Assembly (NCBI GenBank): GCA_023266575.1 | Contig: JAHFPV010000009.1 | Span: 62,001 to 126,000, forward strand | Length of the DNA stretch: 64,000 nucleotides | Direction of reading: 5' to 3' | Source of the DNA: Sphingobium sp. | GTDB taxonomy: Bacteria; Pseudomonadota; Alphaproteobacteria; Sphingomonadales; Sphingomonadaceae | Part shown: positions 25,522-35,375 of the stretch, piece after piece | Numbering within the stretch: the stretch's first letter is position 1 | Layout: each line of letters begins with the position of its first letter | Notes under the pieces: model-generated | Seen by the model: the letters and a program-made list of their open reading frames with translations, nothing else | What the model was told of the DNA's origin: nothing | Database searches by the model: none | Made by a program: the position numbers and the translations under genes

Positions 25522-26391
25522 ATGCGTGATTCGTCCCCTGTTCTTGCCCGGTTGAGGGAGAGCCTGCAACAGCTGGAGCCACGCCGCGCGACTGCGCCTG
25601 CGGCGCTGTTTGCGCTGGGGCATGACGGGGTCGATGCGGCGCTGGGTGGCGGGCTGGCGCGCGGGCGGCTGCATGAACTCTTCGCCGATGCGGAAGATGC
25701 CAGCAGCGGCGCGGGCGTTGCTGCCCTGTTCAGCCTGCGCGCGGGAGAAGGGCGGCCTTTCCTGTGGCTGCGCACCGAAGCGATGCAGAAGCGGGTTGGG
25801 CAATTGCACGCCACCGGGCTTGTCGAACTGGGCATCGATCCCGCCAATATGCTGCTGGTGCTGGCCCCCGATGAGGCTGCCCTGCTCCATGCAGCGGCGG
25901 AGGCAGCGCGCTGCGCTGGGCTGGGCGCGGTGCTGGTCGAAGGCTGGGGCGCGATGCGCGGGCTGGACCTGACCGCCAGCCGCCGCCTGATGCTGGCCGC
26001 CGAAGCATCGGGCGTCACCCTGTTTCTGTTGCGGATCGCCGCCGATTCTGCGCCGAGCGCTGCCGATACACGCTGGCGGGTCAGTGCGTCGCCCTCGATC
26101 GCGCTGGAGGCGGACGCGCCGGGCGCATCCTTGTTTCAAATCGAATTGCTGCGTCGGCGCGCCGGTCCCCCGGCCGGGCCATGGCGCATGGAGTGGGACC
26201 GTGACCGACTATGTTTCAGACGTCCTGCCACAGATGGACGAGGCGCTAATGGAAGGGTTTGGGGAGGAGGAGAGCATGACGATCGCGACGCCGGCGCCCC
26301 GGCATCGCCGCTATCTCGCCCTGTTCTTCCCCTGGCTCCCGGCGGAGCGGTTGCGCCTGACCCGGCCCCATTTGTGCGCCGGGCAGGATGA
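25522..26391 (+). CDS. imuA: SOS mutagenesis protein ImuA
   Basis: ImuA is a RecA/SulA-like protein that works with ImuB and DnaE2 in damage-induced mutagenesis. The 289-residue frame shows the family pattern ALFALGHDGVDAALGGGLARGRLHEL near the start (written here in two parts of the same segment) and a C-terminal SLFQIELLRRRAG. After about residue 235 the frame runs on for some 55 residues and overlaps imuB by 116 bases in another frame; this tail is Pro/Gly-rich and looks non-conserved. It is preceded directly by a LexA box. The start at 25522 is fixed by the nearby box and gene position. Confidence 0.88.
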   Translation: MRDSSPVLARLRESLQQLEPRRATAPAALFALGHDGVDAALGGGLARGRLHELFADAEDASSGAGVAALFSLRAGEGRPFLWLRTEAMQKRVGQLHATGLVELGIDPANMLLVLAPDEAALLHAAAEAARCAGLGAVLVEGWGAMRGLDLTASRRLMLAAEASGVTLFLLRIAADSAPSAADTRWRVSASPSIALEADAPGASLFQIELLRRRAGPPAGPWRMEWDRDRLCFRRPATDGRGANGRVWGGGEHDDRDAGAPASPLSRPVLPLAPGGAVAPDPAPFVRRAG

Positions 26392-27907
26392 GCGGCCCCG
26401 CGCCTTTGTCGAGAAGGTCCGCGGCGCGCTGCGGCTGGCGGCGGTGGATGAGGCCGCGGCGGCGCTGGGCCTGTCGCCCGGCCTGTCGATGGCCGACGCC
26501 CGCGCCCGCGTGCCGGACCTCGACCTGTTCGACCATGTGCCGCATGAGGATCAGGATTGGCTGGAGCGGCTGGCCGATGGCTGCACTCGTTACACGCCGA
26601 CCGTGGCGTTCGATCCGCCCGACGGGCTGATCCTCGACACAAGCGGGTGCGATCATCTCTTTGGTGGCGAGGCGGGGTTGGCGGCTGATTTGGAACGGCG
26701 GCTGGCGCGGCTGGGCGTAGCGGTGCGGCTGGCCTTTGCCGGGACGCCGGAGGGCGCGCGGGCGCTGGCGCGCTATGTGGCAGGCGCTGCGTGCGACGAG
26801 GATAGCGCGATCCGCCGCCTGCCCGTCGCGGCGCTGGAACTGGATGAAGAGGCGACGCTGGCGCTGCGCCGCGCGGGGCTGAAAACCATTGGCGACGTCG
26901 CGCGTCGCCCGATGTCGTCCATCGCCGCCCGTTTCGGCGCGGGCGCAGTGATGGCGATCCGCCGGATCGTGGGGGAGGCGGACAGCGCGCTGACCCCGCG
27001 CCGGGTCGTCCCGCCGCTGGGCGTCGAGCGGCGCTTTGCCGAACCGGTCGCGCGCACCGAAACCATGATGACGATCCTGGCCGAACTGGCGGGCGAGGCG
27101 GCAGAGATATTGGAACACAGGGGCCATGGCGGCCGCCGGTTCGAGGCGCTGTTTTTCCGCAGCGACGGGCTGGTGCGCCGCCTGACCGTGGAAACCGGCG
27201 CGCCGATGCGCGATGTCACCGCGCTGATGCGGTTGATCCGGGAACGGATCGACAGCCTCAACGATCCGATCGACCCCGGTTTCGGTTTCGACCTGCTGCG
27301 CCTGAACGTGCCGCTGACCGAGCCGCTGGGCGCGTCGCAATTGCGGCTGGAGGGCGGCGCGACCGGCGAGGCAGCGGTGACCGCGCTGGTCGAGCGATTG
27401 AGCACCCGGCTGGGGCGCAACCGCGTCCGCCGCTTTGGCGCGCGCGACAGCCATATGCCCGAACAGGCCGAATTTGCGCTGCCCGCGCTCGATGCCCCGC
27501 CGTCCGACCTGTGGGCGACGCCGCAATCGGGGGAGCCGCCGCTGCGCCCCATCCATCTGTTCGATCCGCCCCAGCCGATCGAGGTATTGGGCGCCGAAGT
27601 CCCCGACGGCCCGCCCCGTCGCTTCCGCTGGCGGCGGGCGCTGCACGAAGTCGCCCGGTTCGAGGGGCCAGAGCGGATCGCGGGGGAATGGTGGCGCAGG
27701 CGACCCGTGTCGATCGAACTGCCCCGGCCCGGCAGCGATCCGGGCGAGGTCGATATCCGCTATCTGCTGGGTGATGCGCCCGACCATATCCGCGACTATT
27801 ATAGGGTGGAGGACCGGCGCGGGCGTCGTTTCTGGATCTTCCGGCTGGGCTTCTTCGAGCCGGACAAGCCGATGCCGCGCTGGTATATGCATGGACTGTT
27901 CGCATGA
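26276..27907 (+). CDS. imuB: Y-family polymerase-like protein ImuB
   Basis: ImuB is a catalytically inactive Y-family DNA polymerase relative that bridges DnaE2 and the beta clamp. The 543-residue protein starts at an ATG with a strong GGAGGAG site and begins MTIATPAPRHRRYLALFFPW, typical of the family. The ILDTSGCDHLFGGE segment corresponds to the palm, and the acidic residues needed for catalysis in active Y polymerases are not conserved, as in other ImuB. A thumb/little-finger region and a C-terminal tail follow. Its start lies inside imuA; its stop overlaps dnaE2 as ATGA. Confidence 0.92.
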   Translation: MTIATPAPRHRRYLALFFPWLPAERLRLTRPHLCAGQDERPRAFVEKVRGALRLAAVDEAAAALGLSPGLSMADARARVPDLDLFDHVPHEDQDWLERLADGCTRYTPTVAFDPPDGLILDTSGCDHLFGGEAGLAADLERRLARLGVAVRLAFAGTPEGARALARYVAGAACDEDSAIRRLPVAALELDEEATLALRRAGLKTIGDVARRPMSSIAARFGAGAVMAIRRIVGEADSALTPRRVVPPLGVERRFAEPVARTETMMTILAELAGEAAEILEHRGHGGRRFEALFFRSDGLVRRLTVETGAPMRDVTALMRLIRERIDSLNDPIDPGFGFDLLRLNVPLTEPLGASQLRLEGGATGEAAVTALVERLSTRLGRNRVRRFGARDSHMPEQAEFALPALDAPPSDLWATPQSGEPPLRPIHLFDPPQPIEVLGAEVPDGPPRRFRWRRALHEVARFEGPERIAGEWWRRRPVSIELPRPGSDPGEVDIRYLLGDAPDHIRDYYRVEDRRGRRFWIFRLGFFEPDKPMPRWYMHGLFA

Positions 27908-30900
27908 GCCGGGGGCGTGATCCTGGGCCGGAGGGGGAGGGGCGTCGGCCCATCGCCCTGGATGCGGCGTTGCGGGCGCGGCGACCGGCAACCCCATCGC
28001 CTGCGCCGGATTTCGCCGAACTGGTGGCGGCGACCAATTATAGTTTCCTACGCGGCGCGTCCCACCCGGCTGATATGGTGGGGCAGGCGCTGGCGCTGGG
28101 CCATGCGGGCATCGGCATAGCCGATCGCAATACGGTCGCCGGGGTGGTGCGGGCGTGGAGTGCGCTTAGATCGGTACGCAAGATGCTGGCGGAGGATGCC
28201 GACGATCAGGGCATCCGCACTGGCGAAACCGCGCAGTCGGCTGCTGAACGCCGCCATCTTGCGGCGCAGGCATTGCCGCTGGCACAGGCTTTTCGTCTCG
28301 TCACCGGGGCGCGGCTCTGTTTTGCCGACGGGACGCCGGACATGATCGCCTACCCCATCAATCGCCATGGCTGGGGACGGCTGACCCGGCTGCTGAGCGT
28401 CGGTAATCTCAAAGACACGGTGCAAAAGGGCGATTGCGACCTGCGCCTGTCAGACCTGATCGACCATGCGCAGGACATGGTCCTGATCGTCATGGCGGGG
28501 GAGGCGGACGAAGCGCTGCTGGCGACATTGGCGCAGTCGGTGCCGGGCGGGATGTGGATCGGCGTCACCATGCCGCGCGCCGGGCCGGATCGCCGCCGCC
28601 TTGCCCGGCTGGCGGCGATGGCGCAGCGGCTGGGCCTGCCTTTGCTCGCCACCTGCGACGCGCTCTATGCGATGCCAGAAGATCGGCCGTTGCACGATGT
28701 CGTCACCTGCATCCGCCATGGCGTGACCCTGCGCGAGGCGGGGCGACGGCTGGAGGCCAATGCCGAGCGGCACCTGAAACCCGCGCGCGAAATGGCGCGG
28801 CTGTTCCGCGACTGGCCGCAGGCAGTGGGTGCGTGGCGCGATGTGCTGGACCGGATCGCGTTCGATCTGTCGGACCTTAAATATGAATATCCCCATGAAC
28901 CGGTGCCGGAGGGGTGGACGGCGCAGGACTGGCTGGAGCATGAAGTGCTGCGGCTGGCTGGCGAGGCCTATCCCGATGGCGTGCCGGACAAGGTCCATGC
29001 GATGCTGGCGACGGAATTCGCGCTGATCCGCAGCCGCAACTATGCCTATTATTTCCTGACCGTCTATGAAGCGGTGCAGTTCGCCCGCAGCCTTGATCCG
29101 CCGATCCTGTGCCAGGGCCGCGGGTCGGCGGCCAATTCGGCGGTCTGCTATTATCTGGGCATCACTTCGGTCGACCCGACCAAGCATAACCTGCTCTTCT
29201 CCCGCTTCATTTCGGAGGATCGCGACGAGCCACCCGATATCGATGTCGATTTCGAGCATGAGCGGCGCGAGGAGGTGATCCAGCATATCTACGCCCGTTA
29301 TGGCCGCGAACGCGCAGCTATCGCTGCGACCGTCATCCATTATCGCCCGCGCAGCACGGTGCGGGAGGTCGGCAAGGTGCTGGGCCTGTCGGAGGATGTG
29401 ACCGCGCGGATCGGCAGCACAGTATGGGGCAGCCATGCCAGCGGCATGGAGGAGCGGCGCTTCCGCGACGCCGGGCTGGACGTGGGCAATCCGCTGGTCA
29501 TGCAGTTGAAGGAACTGGTCGATCGGCTGCTGACCTTCCCGCGCCATCTGTCGCAGCATGTCGGCGGATTCGTGCTGACGCAGGACCGGCTGGATGAGAC
29601 GGTGCCGATCCATCATGCGGCGATGGCGGATCGCACATTTTTGGAGTGGGACAAGGATGATATCGACGCGCTTGGCCTGATGAAGGTCGACGTGCTGGCG
29701 CTGGGGATGCTCAGTTGCATCCGCAAGGGGTTTGCGCTGATGCGCGACCATGGCCTGGGCGATATGACGCTGGCGTCGGTGCCGGGGGAGGAAGCGCCGG
29801 TCTATGACATGCTGTGCCGGGGCGACAGTGTGGGCGTGTTCCAGGTGGAAAGCCGCGCCCAGATCAACATGCTGCCCCGTCTGCGCCCGCGCAAATTTTA
29901 TGATCTGGCGGTGCAGGTGGCGATCGTGCGGCCCGGCCCGATCGAGGGGGATATGGTCCACCCCTATCTCGCCCGCCGGGCCGAGGCGCGCGATGGCAAG
30001 CCCAAAAGCTGGTCCTTTCCTTCGCCTTCACCAGCCTATCCCGCCGACGAATTGCATGACGTGCTGGGCCACACCTACGGCGTCCCCCTGTTTCAGGAAC
30101 AGGCGATGAATCTGGCGATTACGGCGGCCGAATTTTCGCCTGCGCGCGCCAATCAATTGCGCCGGGCGATGGCGACGTTCCGCAATGTCGGCACGATCGG
30201 CGAGTTTGAGGAGCAGATGGTCGGCGGCATGGTGCGGCGCGGCTATGAACGCGCCTTCGCCCAGCGCTGCTACGACCAGATCAAGGGCTTTGGCAGCTAT
30301 GGCTTTCCCGAAAGCCACGCCATCTCCTTTGCCCGGCTGGTCTATGTGTCGGCCTGGCTGAAATGCTACCAGCCTGCCGTGTTCGCCGCCGCCCTGCTAA
30401 ATGCGCAGCCGATGGGCTTCTACGCCCCAGCGCAGATCGTGCGCGACGCGATCGAACATGGCGTCATGGTGCGCGGCATCGACGTCAATGCCAGCGGCTG
30501 GGACAATGGGCTGGAGCCGATCACGGTGGACGATCCTGATGCGGGCAAGCATTGGACCCCGGCCAATCGCCGCTGGGGCGACATCGTCCCGCGCCACCGC
30601 AAGGACGGGGCGTTTGCGCTGCGGCTGGGCTTTCGCCAGATTGACGGGTTTCGCGAGGCATGGGGAGAGGCGATTGCGGCGGATCGCGCGGCATCCGGTC
30701 CTTTCGCCACGATCGAGGAACTGGGGCGGCGGGTGCGGCTGCCTGCCCGCGCGCTGCATTTGCTGGCCGATGCCGACGCCTGCCGCTCGATCGGGCGCGA
30801 ACGGCGCGATGCGGCCTGGGACGTGCGGCGGATGCCAGCAGGCGAACTGCCGCTATTCGCCGCCGCCCGCGCGCGCGAATTGGGGGAGGAAGCCGACGCC

Positions 30901-31449
30901 GCGCTGCCGCCCATGCCCTTGTCCGAAGCGGTAGCGGCGGATTATCAGCTGATCCGCCTGTCGCTCAAACAGCATCCCATGACTTTCCTGCGCCCGCTTT
31001 TCGCGGCCGAAGGGCTGCTGACCAGCGAGCAGATGAACAGCGTGAAAAATGGCGCGCGGGCCAAAGTGGCGGGGGTAGTGCTGGTGCGGCAGCGACCGGG
31101 CAAGGGCAATGCGATCTTCGCGACGCTGGAAGATGAGACCGGCATCGTCAATATCCTGCTCTGGGCCAGGATGCTGGACCGCTATCGCCTGCCGGTCATG
31201 GCCGCGCGGCTGATGGAGGCGCATGGCGTGGTGCAGCGGGTGCGGGAGGGGCCGGTCGATGTATTGCACCTGATGGCTGATCGCATCGTGGATCGCACCG
31301 CTGAACTCGATCGCCTGTCAGAAGATCATGCTACGGTGATTGAAGCAGGACCGGGCGACAAGGCCGTTCACCCGGTCATGTCGCGCGTCCGCACCCATGG
31401 CTATCCGCGCAACGTGCGGATATTGCCTGGATCACGCGATTTTCATTAG
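27904..31449 (+). CDS. dnaE2: Error-prone DNA polymerase DnaE2 (ImuC)
   Basis: DnaE2 is the C-family polymerase that does mutagenic bypass synthesis under SOS control. The 1181-residue protein has an N-terminal PHP domain beginning at FAELVAATNYSFLRGASHP (about 36-54), the catalytic aspartate triad region PDIDVDFEHERREEV at about 443-457, the fingers region and a C-terminal OB fold near residues 1040-1120. The length is about right for DnaE2 and shorter than for replicative DnaE. The start overlaps the imuB stop as ATGA, so it belongs to the same SOS transcript. A tRNA gene on the other strand follows. Confidence 0.95.
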   Translation: MSRGRDPGPEGEGRRPIALDAALRARRPATPSPAPDFAELVAATNYSFLRGASHPADMVGQALALGHAGIGIADRNTVAGVVRAWSALRSVRKMLAEDADDQGIRTGETAQSAAERRHLAAQALPLAQAFRLVTGARLCFADGTPDMIAYPINRHGWGRLTRLLSVGNLKDTVQKGDCDLRLSDLIDHAQDMVLIVMAGEADEALLATLAQSVPGGMWIGVTMPRAGPDRRRLARLAAMAQRLGLPLLATCDALYAMPEDRPLHDVVTCIRHGVTLREAGRRLEANAERHLKPAREMARLFRDWPQAVGAWRDVLDRIAFDLSDLKYEYPHEPVPEGWTAQDWLEHEVLRLAGEAYPDGVPDKVHAMLATEFALIRSRNYAYYFLTVYEAVQFARSLDPPILCQGRGSAANSAVCYYLGITSVDPTKHNLLFSRFISEDRDEPPDIDVDFEHERREEVIQHIYARYGRERAAIAATVIHYRPRSTVREVGKVLGLSEDVTARIGSTVWGSHASGMEERRFRDAGLDVGNPLVMQLKELVDRLLTFPRHLSQHVGGFVLTQDRLDETVPIHHAAMADRTFLEWDKDDIDALGLMKVDVLALGMLSCIRKGFALMRDHGLGDMTLASVPGEEAPVYDMLCRGDSVGVFQVESRAQINMLPRLRPRKFYDLAVQVAIVRPGPIEGDMVHPYLARRAEARDGKPKSWSFPSPSPAYPADELHDVLGHTYGVPLFQEQAMNLAITAAEFSPARANQLRRAMATFRNVGTIGEFEEQMVGGMVRRGYERAFAQRCYDQIKGFGSYGFPESHAISFARLVYVSAWLKCYQPAVFAAALLNAQPMGFYAPAQIVRDAIEHGVMVRGIDVNASGWDNGLEPITVDDPDAGKHWTPANRRWGDIVPRHRKDGAFALRLGFRQIDGFREAWGEAIAADRAASGPFATIEELGRRVRLPARALHLLADADACRSIGRERRDAAWDVRRMPAGELPLFAAARARELGEEADAALPPMPLSEAVAADYQLIRLSLKQHPMTFLRPLFAAEGLLTSEQMNSVKNGARAKVAGVVLVRQRPGKGNAIFATLEDETGIVNILLWARMLDRYRLPVMAARLMEAHGVVQRVREGPVDVLHLMADRIVDRTAELDRLSEDHATVIEAGPGDKAVHPVMSRVRTHGYPRNVRILPGSRDFH

Positions 31450-31463
31450 CGATTTATATGAAG

Positions 31464-31540
<77 letters not shown>

Positions 31541-31586
31541 ACGCCTCGCGCCTTAGCGGCCTATCGCGCGTCCCGTCAATCGGCGA

Positions 31587-31664
31587 TCAGTGAAAGAAGA
31601 GCCAAAGTAGCAGAATGATGGGGATCGGCACGCCGATCAGCCATAATAGCAGTCCCTTGCCCAT
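31587..31664 (-). CDS. 25-residue single-span membrane protein
   Basis: A tiny gene preceded by GCAGGAG at good spacing from its ATG. It codes for 25 residues starting MGKGLLLWLIG, then VPIPIILLL and ending LFFH before TGA. Nearly the whole protein is one hydrophobic segment with a basic residue at the N terminus, so it should span the inner membrane with its N terminus inside. The P-x-P in the middle would kink the helix. It lies between tRNA-Pro and a small lipoprotein gene on the same strand, with a terminator between them. I recall very similar mini-proteins from other sphingomonads, but no function. Confidence 0.7.
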   Translation of the reverse strand: MGKGLLLWLIGVPIPIILLLWLFFH

Positions 31665-31734
31665 GATATTTTCTCCTGCTGCGGTTCAGAATCAACCGAT
31701 GGGCAGATGGAGATGTTCCCGATCCCTTGGGCAC

Positions 31735-31769
31735 AAACAAAAAGGGCGGGCCGTGGATACGGCCCGCCC
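31735..31769 (-). terminator. Rho-independent terminator of the small lipoprotein gene
   Basis: On the minus strand an 11-base perfect stem GGGCGGGCCGT/ACGGCCCGCCC with loop ATCC is followed by TTTTTGTTTG. It lies 26 bases after the stop codon of the lipoprotein gene. Confidence 0.93.
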
Positions 31770-31794
31770 TTCGGAAATCTCGCTAATGCGAAGA

Positions 31795-31998
31795 TTACAT
31801 CGCGTTCGCAGCGTTGTTCGCAGCGTTCGCGGCGTTGTCAGCAGCGTTCGTTGCATTTTCAGCAGCGTTCACGGCGTTTTCAACAACGTTTTCCACGACG
31901 GCGTTCGAAGCGTTCGCGGTTTCGTTGGCCGGCTTCTCACCGCAAGCGGCGAGGGCCATCAGGCTGGCCGAAGCGAAAACAGCAGCGATCTTCTTCAT
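31795..31998 (-). CDS. Small Asn/Ala-rich lipoprotein
   Basis: A 67-residue protein with a signal sequence MKKIAAVFASASLMALAAC, where Cys19 is the lipidation site. After a short Gly-Glu-Lys-Pro segment nearly all residues are Ala, Asn, Val and Glu, with Asn spaced three then four residues apart over about seven repeats, which fits a heptad coiled coil. It recalls entericidin-like and Lpp-like small lipoproteins, but neither can be assigned. An upstream in-frame ATG at 32019 is rejected because the signal sequence starts at 31998. GGGAG precedes the ATG, and a strong terminator follows, so it is probably a well-expressed single gene. Confidence 0.8.
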   Translation of the reverse strand: MKKIAAVFASASLMALAACGEKPANETANASNAVVENVVENAVNAAENATNAADNAANAANNAANAM

Positions 31999-32154
31999 TG
32001 TGTACGGCTCCCATAGCATTATGCCGCGTCAGGCACGTTACGATGTGACCCTACGCGAGCGACCCGCATTAACGTGTGCGTTGCACAAATCAATGCTTTT
32101 CTGCGCCGGTGAAACGAAGGAATCACGCGACAGGGCGTTGTCTACTATAAAAGT

Positions 32155-33528
32155 TCAGTTAACGCCCAATGTTTCTGATGCATGGGCGATCAGGTTCAGC
32201 GTTACCGCCCAGGCGGCGACATTCTGTCGCAACTGCGCCGGGTCGACCTTGTCCAGCGTATCGTCGGGCGTGTGATGCAGATCAAAATAGCGGGTGCCAT
32301 CCTGTTGCAGGTCGATCACCGGCACACCGGCTTTCACCAGCGGCGCAATGTCGGCCCCGCCACCCGCTTCCTGCTTGCTGGCCCCGATGCCCAGCGGCGC
32401 AAGGGCCGCTGCGATGCGCGCGGCAAGCGCCTCATGCCCCTGCGGCAATTTGAAATCGATGCGCCAGACGCGATCGCCGCCAAAATCCGATTCGATCGCC
32501 AGCGCATGTTTCTCCGCGCCATGCGCCTTATAATAGGCGCGCGCACCGTCACCGCCGACTTCTTCCGCGCCAGCCATCAAAACGCGGATGGTGCGACGGG
32601 GCTGGCCGGCCTTCGCCACCTGCAACGCCGCTGCCGCCGCGATGCCGCAGCCGGTCGCGTCATCAATCGCGCCTGTGCCCTGGTCCCAACTGTCGAGATG
32701 GCAGGCGGCGACGACAATGCCAGCGCCAGGATCAGTGCCGGTTATTTCCGCGATCACATTGCCCGATGGTTGGTCCTTGAGCATTTTCGAGGTCAGCGTC
32801 AGGTGGAGCTTCACCGGCTGTCCGCGCGCGATCACCCGCGCCAGTTGCTCGGCATCGGGGACCGAAAGCGCGGCGGCGGGAATCGGCGTCACGCCATCGG
32901 CCCACATCTGCACCCCGGTATGGGGCAGGCGGTGGTGATCGGTCCCGATCGAGCGGATCAATATGGCGATCGCGCCCTTTTTCGATGCGATGCTCGGTCC
33001 CTGCCGCCGCGCCGCGCCAAAATAGCCATAGGAGGAACCGTCCTGCGTCGCTGCCATATCGTGGCTGACGAAGACGATCTTGCCCTTCACGCTGGCGGCG
33101 GGCGCGGCTTCCAGATCGGCGATGGTCGGGAAATAGACGACGTCGCCCTCTATCCCCTTGTCCGGGGTCGATCCGCTATTGCCGAGCGCCGCCAGCACCA
33201 GATTTTGGGGGAAGGGGGAGAGTATCTTCGCTTCATCCCGGCCGCGCACCCATACCGGCATCGTATAGGGTTCCGCGCGCACATTGCTGAACCCCAGCGC
33301 CTTGAGCTTTGCCACCGCCCAGTCGCGCGCCCGCGCTTCCTGCGGCGTGCCGGCCGGACGCGGGCCGACTTCGGTGGTCAGCCCTTCGGTGAAATCCCAT
33401 GCGACATCATCCTTGAGCGCAGCGTCGCGAATCGCGGCGCTGTCTGCCGGGGCGGCATGGGAGAGGGCGGGGGTGAGGAGGCTGCCAAGGAGGAGGGCGG
33501 CAAGCGTGCCCGATCGAATTTTCTGCAT
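32155..33528 (-). CDS. M28 family metallopeptidase, exported
   Basis: A 457-residue zinc peptidase of the M28 family, close to carboxypeptidase Q-like enzymes. It has a signal peptide ending SHA near residue 25, a PA-domain insertion (VVYFPTIADLEAAP to VKGKIVFVSHD), and the zinc and catalytic residues in ACHLDSWDQGTGAIDD, AGAEEVGG, ESDFGGD and DLHHTPDD. It should cut peptides in the periplasm or outside. The ATG at 33528 starts the signal peptide, so I prefer it to 33564. It is divergent from ettA with a 99-base gap for two promoters. Confidence 0.92.
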   Translation of the reverse strand: MQKIRSGTLAALLLGSLLTPALSHAAPADSAAIRDAALKDDVAWDFTEGLTTEVGPRPAGTPQEARARDWAVAKLKALGFSNVRAEPYTMPVWVRGRDEAKILSPFPQNLVLAALGNSGSTPDKGIEGDVVYFPTIADLEAAPAASVKGKIVFVSHDMAATQDGSSYGYFGAARRQGPSIASKKGAIAILIRSIGTDHHRLPHTGVQMWADGVTPIPAAALSVPDAEQLARVIARGQPVKLHLTLTSKMLKDQPSGNVIAEITGTDPGAGIVVAACHLDSWDQGTGAIDDATGCGIAAAAALQVAKAGQPRRTIRVLMAGAEEVGGDGARAYYKAHGAEKHALAIESDFGGDRVWRIDFKLPQGHEALAARIAAALAPLGIGASKQEAGGGADIAPLVKAGVPVIDLQQDGTRYFDLHHTPDDTLDKVDPAQLRQNVAAWAVTLNLIAHASETLGVN

Positions 33529-33627
33529 GGGTGAGAGCGTAGCGAGCCATCGCCCATTTGCCAATGCGTCCCGCCTCCGCTAACTCCGCGCCAAATCCTC
33601 TTATCCTACCGTTGGAGCTGCCCGAAC

Positions 33628-35313
33628 ATGTCCGCCTCCTCGCAATATGCCTATGTCATGAAGAACATGACCAAGAGCTTCCCCGGCGCTGCCAAGCCGG
33701 TGCTGAGCAACATAAACCTGCAATTTTATCGCGGGTCTAAGATCGGCATCGTAGGCCCGAACGGTGCCGGTAAATCGACCCTGATCAAGATCATGGCCGG
33801 TATCGACACCGATTTCACCGGCGAAGCCTGGCCGGGCGAGAACATCACGGTCGGCTATCTGGCGCAGGAGCCGCAGCTCGACCCGACCAAAACCGTGCTG
33901 GAAAACGTCAAGGACGGCGCGCGCGAGACCGCAGACAAGATGGATCGCTTCAACGAGATCAGCAACATCATGGCCGATCCGCCGGAGGACGTCGATTTCG
34001 ACGCGCTGATGGAAGAAATGGGTACGTTGCAGGAGCAGATCGACGCGGTCGATGGCTGGACGCTCGACAATCAGCTGGAAATCGCGATGGAGGCACTGCG
34101 CTGCCCGCCGTCCGACTGGTCGGTCGAAAATCTGTCGGGTGGTGAAAAGCGCCGCATCGCGCTGACCCGCCTGCTCATCCAGAAGCCCGACATCCTCCTG
34201 CTCGACGAACCGACCAACCATCTGGATGCCGAAAGCGTTACCTGGCTGGAAAATCATCTGAAGGAATATGCCGGGTCGGTCCTGATGATCACCCATGACC
34301 GCTATTTCCTCGACAATGTCGTGGGCTGGATACTCGAACTCGATCGCGGCAAATATTTTCCGTACGAAGGCAATTACTCCACTTATCTGGAGAAGAAGGC
34401 CAAGCGTCTGGAGCAGGAGGACCGCGAAGCGTCCGGCCGCCAGAAGGCGATCAATGACGAGCTGGAATGGATCCGGGCCGGGACCAAGGGCCGCCAGACC
34501 AAGTCCAAGGCGCGTATCAAGAAGTTCGAGGAACTGGTCGCTGGCCAGAACAACCGCTCACCCGGCAAGGCACAGATCGTCATCCAGGTGCCGGAACGGC
34601 TGGGTGGCAAGGTGATCGAGTTCAAGAACATCAGCAAGGCCTTTGGCGACAAGCTGCTGTTCGAGGATCTGTCCTTCCTGCTGCCACCGGGCGGCATTGT
34701 CGGTGTGATCGGCCCGAACGGTGCGGGTAAATCGACCCTGTTCAAGCTGATCACCGGCCAGGAAAAGCCCGATTCGGGCGAGATCGACATCGGCACGACC
34801 GTGCGCCTGGGCTTTGTCGACCAGAGCCGCGATCATCTGGATGACAGCAAGAATGTCTGGGAAGAAGTGTCCGACGGCCTCGATTATGTGAAGGTCAATG
34901 GCCATGACATGTCGACGCGGGCCTATGTCGGCGCCTTCAATTTCAAGGGGCAGGACCAGCAGAAGAATGTCGGCAAGCTGTCGGGCGGTGAACGCAACCG
35001 CGTCCATATCGCCAAGATGCTGAAAAAGGGCGGCAACGTTCTGCTGCTCGACGAACCGACCAACGATCTGGACGTCGAAACGCTGGGTGCGCTGGAAGAA
35101 GCGATCGAAAATTTCGCTGGCTGCGCCGTGGTCATCAGCCATGACCGTTTCTTCCTCGATCGCCTCGCCACCCACATCCTGGCGTTCGAGGGTGACAGCC
35201 ATGTCGAATGGTTCGAGGGTAATTTCGAGGCTTATGAAGAAGATAAGCGCCGCCGCCTGGGCGATGCGGCCGATCGGCCGACCCGGTTGGCGTATAAGAA
35301 GCTGACCCGCTGA
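33628..35313 (+). CDS. ettA: ABC-F translation factor EttA
   Basis: EttA binds the ribosomal E site and gates the first steps of elongation according to the ATP/ADP ratio. The 561-residue protein has two ABC domains, each with Walker [10 protein letters not shown], signature LSGGE (near residues 168 and 451) and Walker B LLLDEPTN, joined by a linker rich in basic residues. The arm-type insertion in domain one and the start [20 protein letters not shown] are typical of EttA rather than Uup or YheS. It has no membrane domain. A strong terminator follows the stop codon, so it is likely a single-gene unit. Confidence 0.96.
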   Translation: MSASSQYAYVMKNMTKSFPGAAKPVLSNINLQFYRGSKIGIVGPNGAGKSTLIKIMAGIDTDFTGEAWPGENITVGYLAQEPQLDPTKTVLENVKDGARETADKMDRFNEISNIMADPPEDVDFDALMEEMGTLQEQIDAVDGWTLDNQLEIAMEALRCPPSDWSVENLSGGEKRRIALTRLLIQKPDILLLDEPTNHLDAESVTWLENHLKEYAGSVLMITHDRYFLDNVVGWILELDRGKYFPYEGNYSTYLEKKAKRLEQEDREASGRQKAINDELEWIRAGTKGRQTKSKARIKKFEELVAGQNNRSPGKAQIVIQVPERLGGKVIEFKNISKAFGDKLLFEDLSFLLPPGGIVGVIGPNGAGKSTLFKLITGQEKPDSGEIDIGTTVRLGFVDQSRDHLDDSKNVWEEVSDGLDYVKVNGHDMSTRAYVGAFNFKGQDQQKNVGKLSGGERNRVHIAKMLKKGGNVLLLDEPTNDLDVETLGALEEAIENFAGCAVVISHDRFFLDRLATHILAFEGDSHVEWFEGNFEAYEEDKRRRLGDAADRPTRLAYKKLTR

Positions 35314-35323
35314 TCTGATGCTT

Positions 35324-35366
35324 CAGCCGGGCGGTTGCAAAAGTTGCAACTGCCCGGCTGTTTTTC
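35324..35366 (+). terminator. Rho-independent terminator of ettA
   Basis: CAGCCGGGCGGTTGCAA and TTGCAACTGCCCGGCTG form a 17-base stem with one G-T around a three-base loop, followed by TTTTTC. Confidence 0.95.
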
Positions 35367-35375
35367 GCACTTGCG

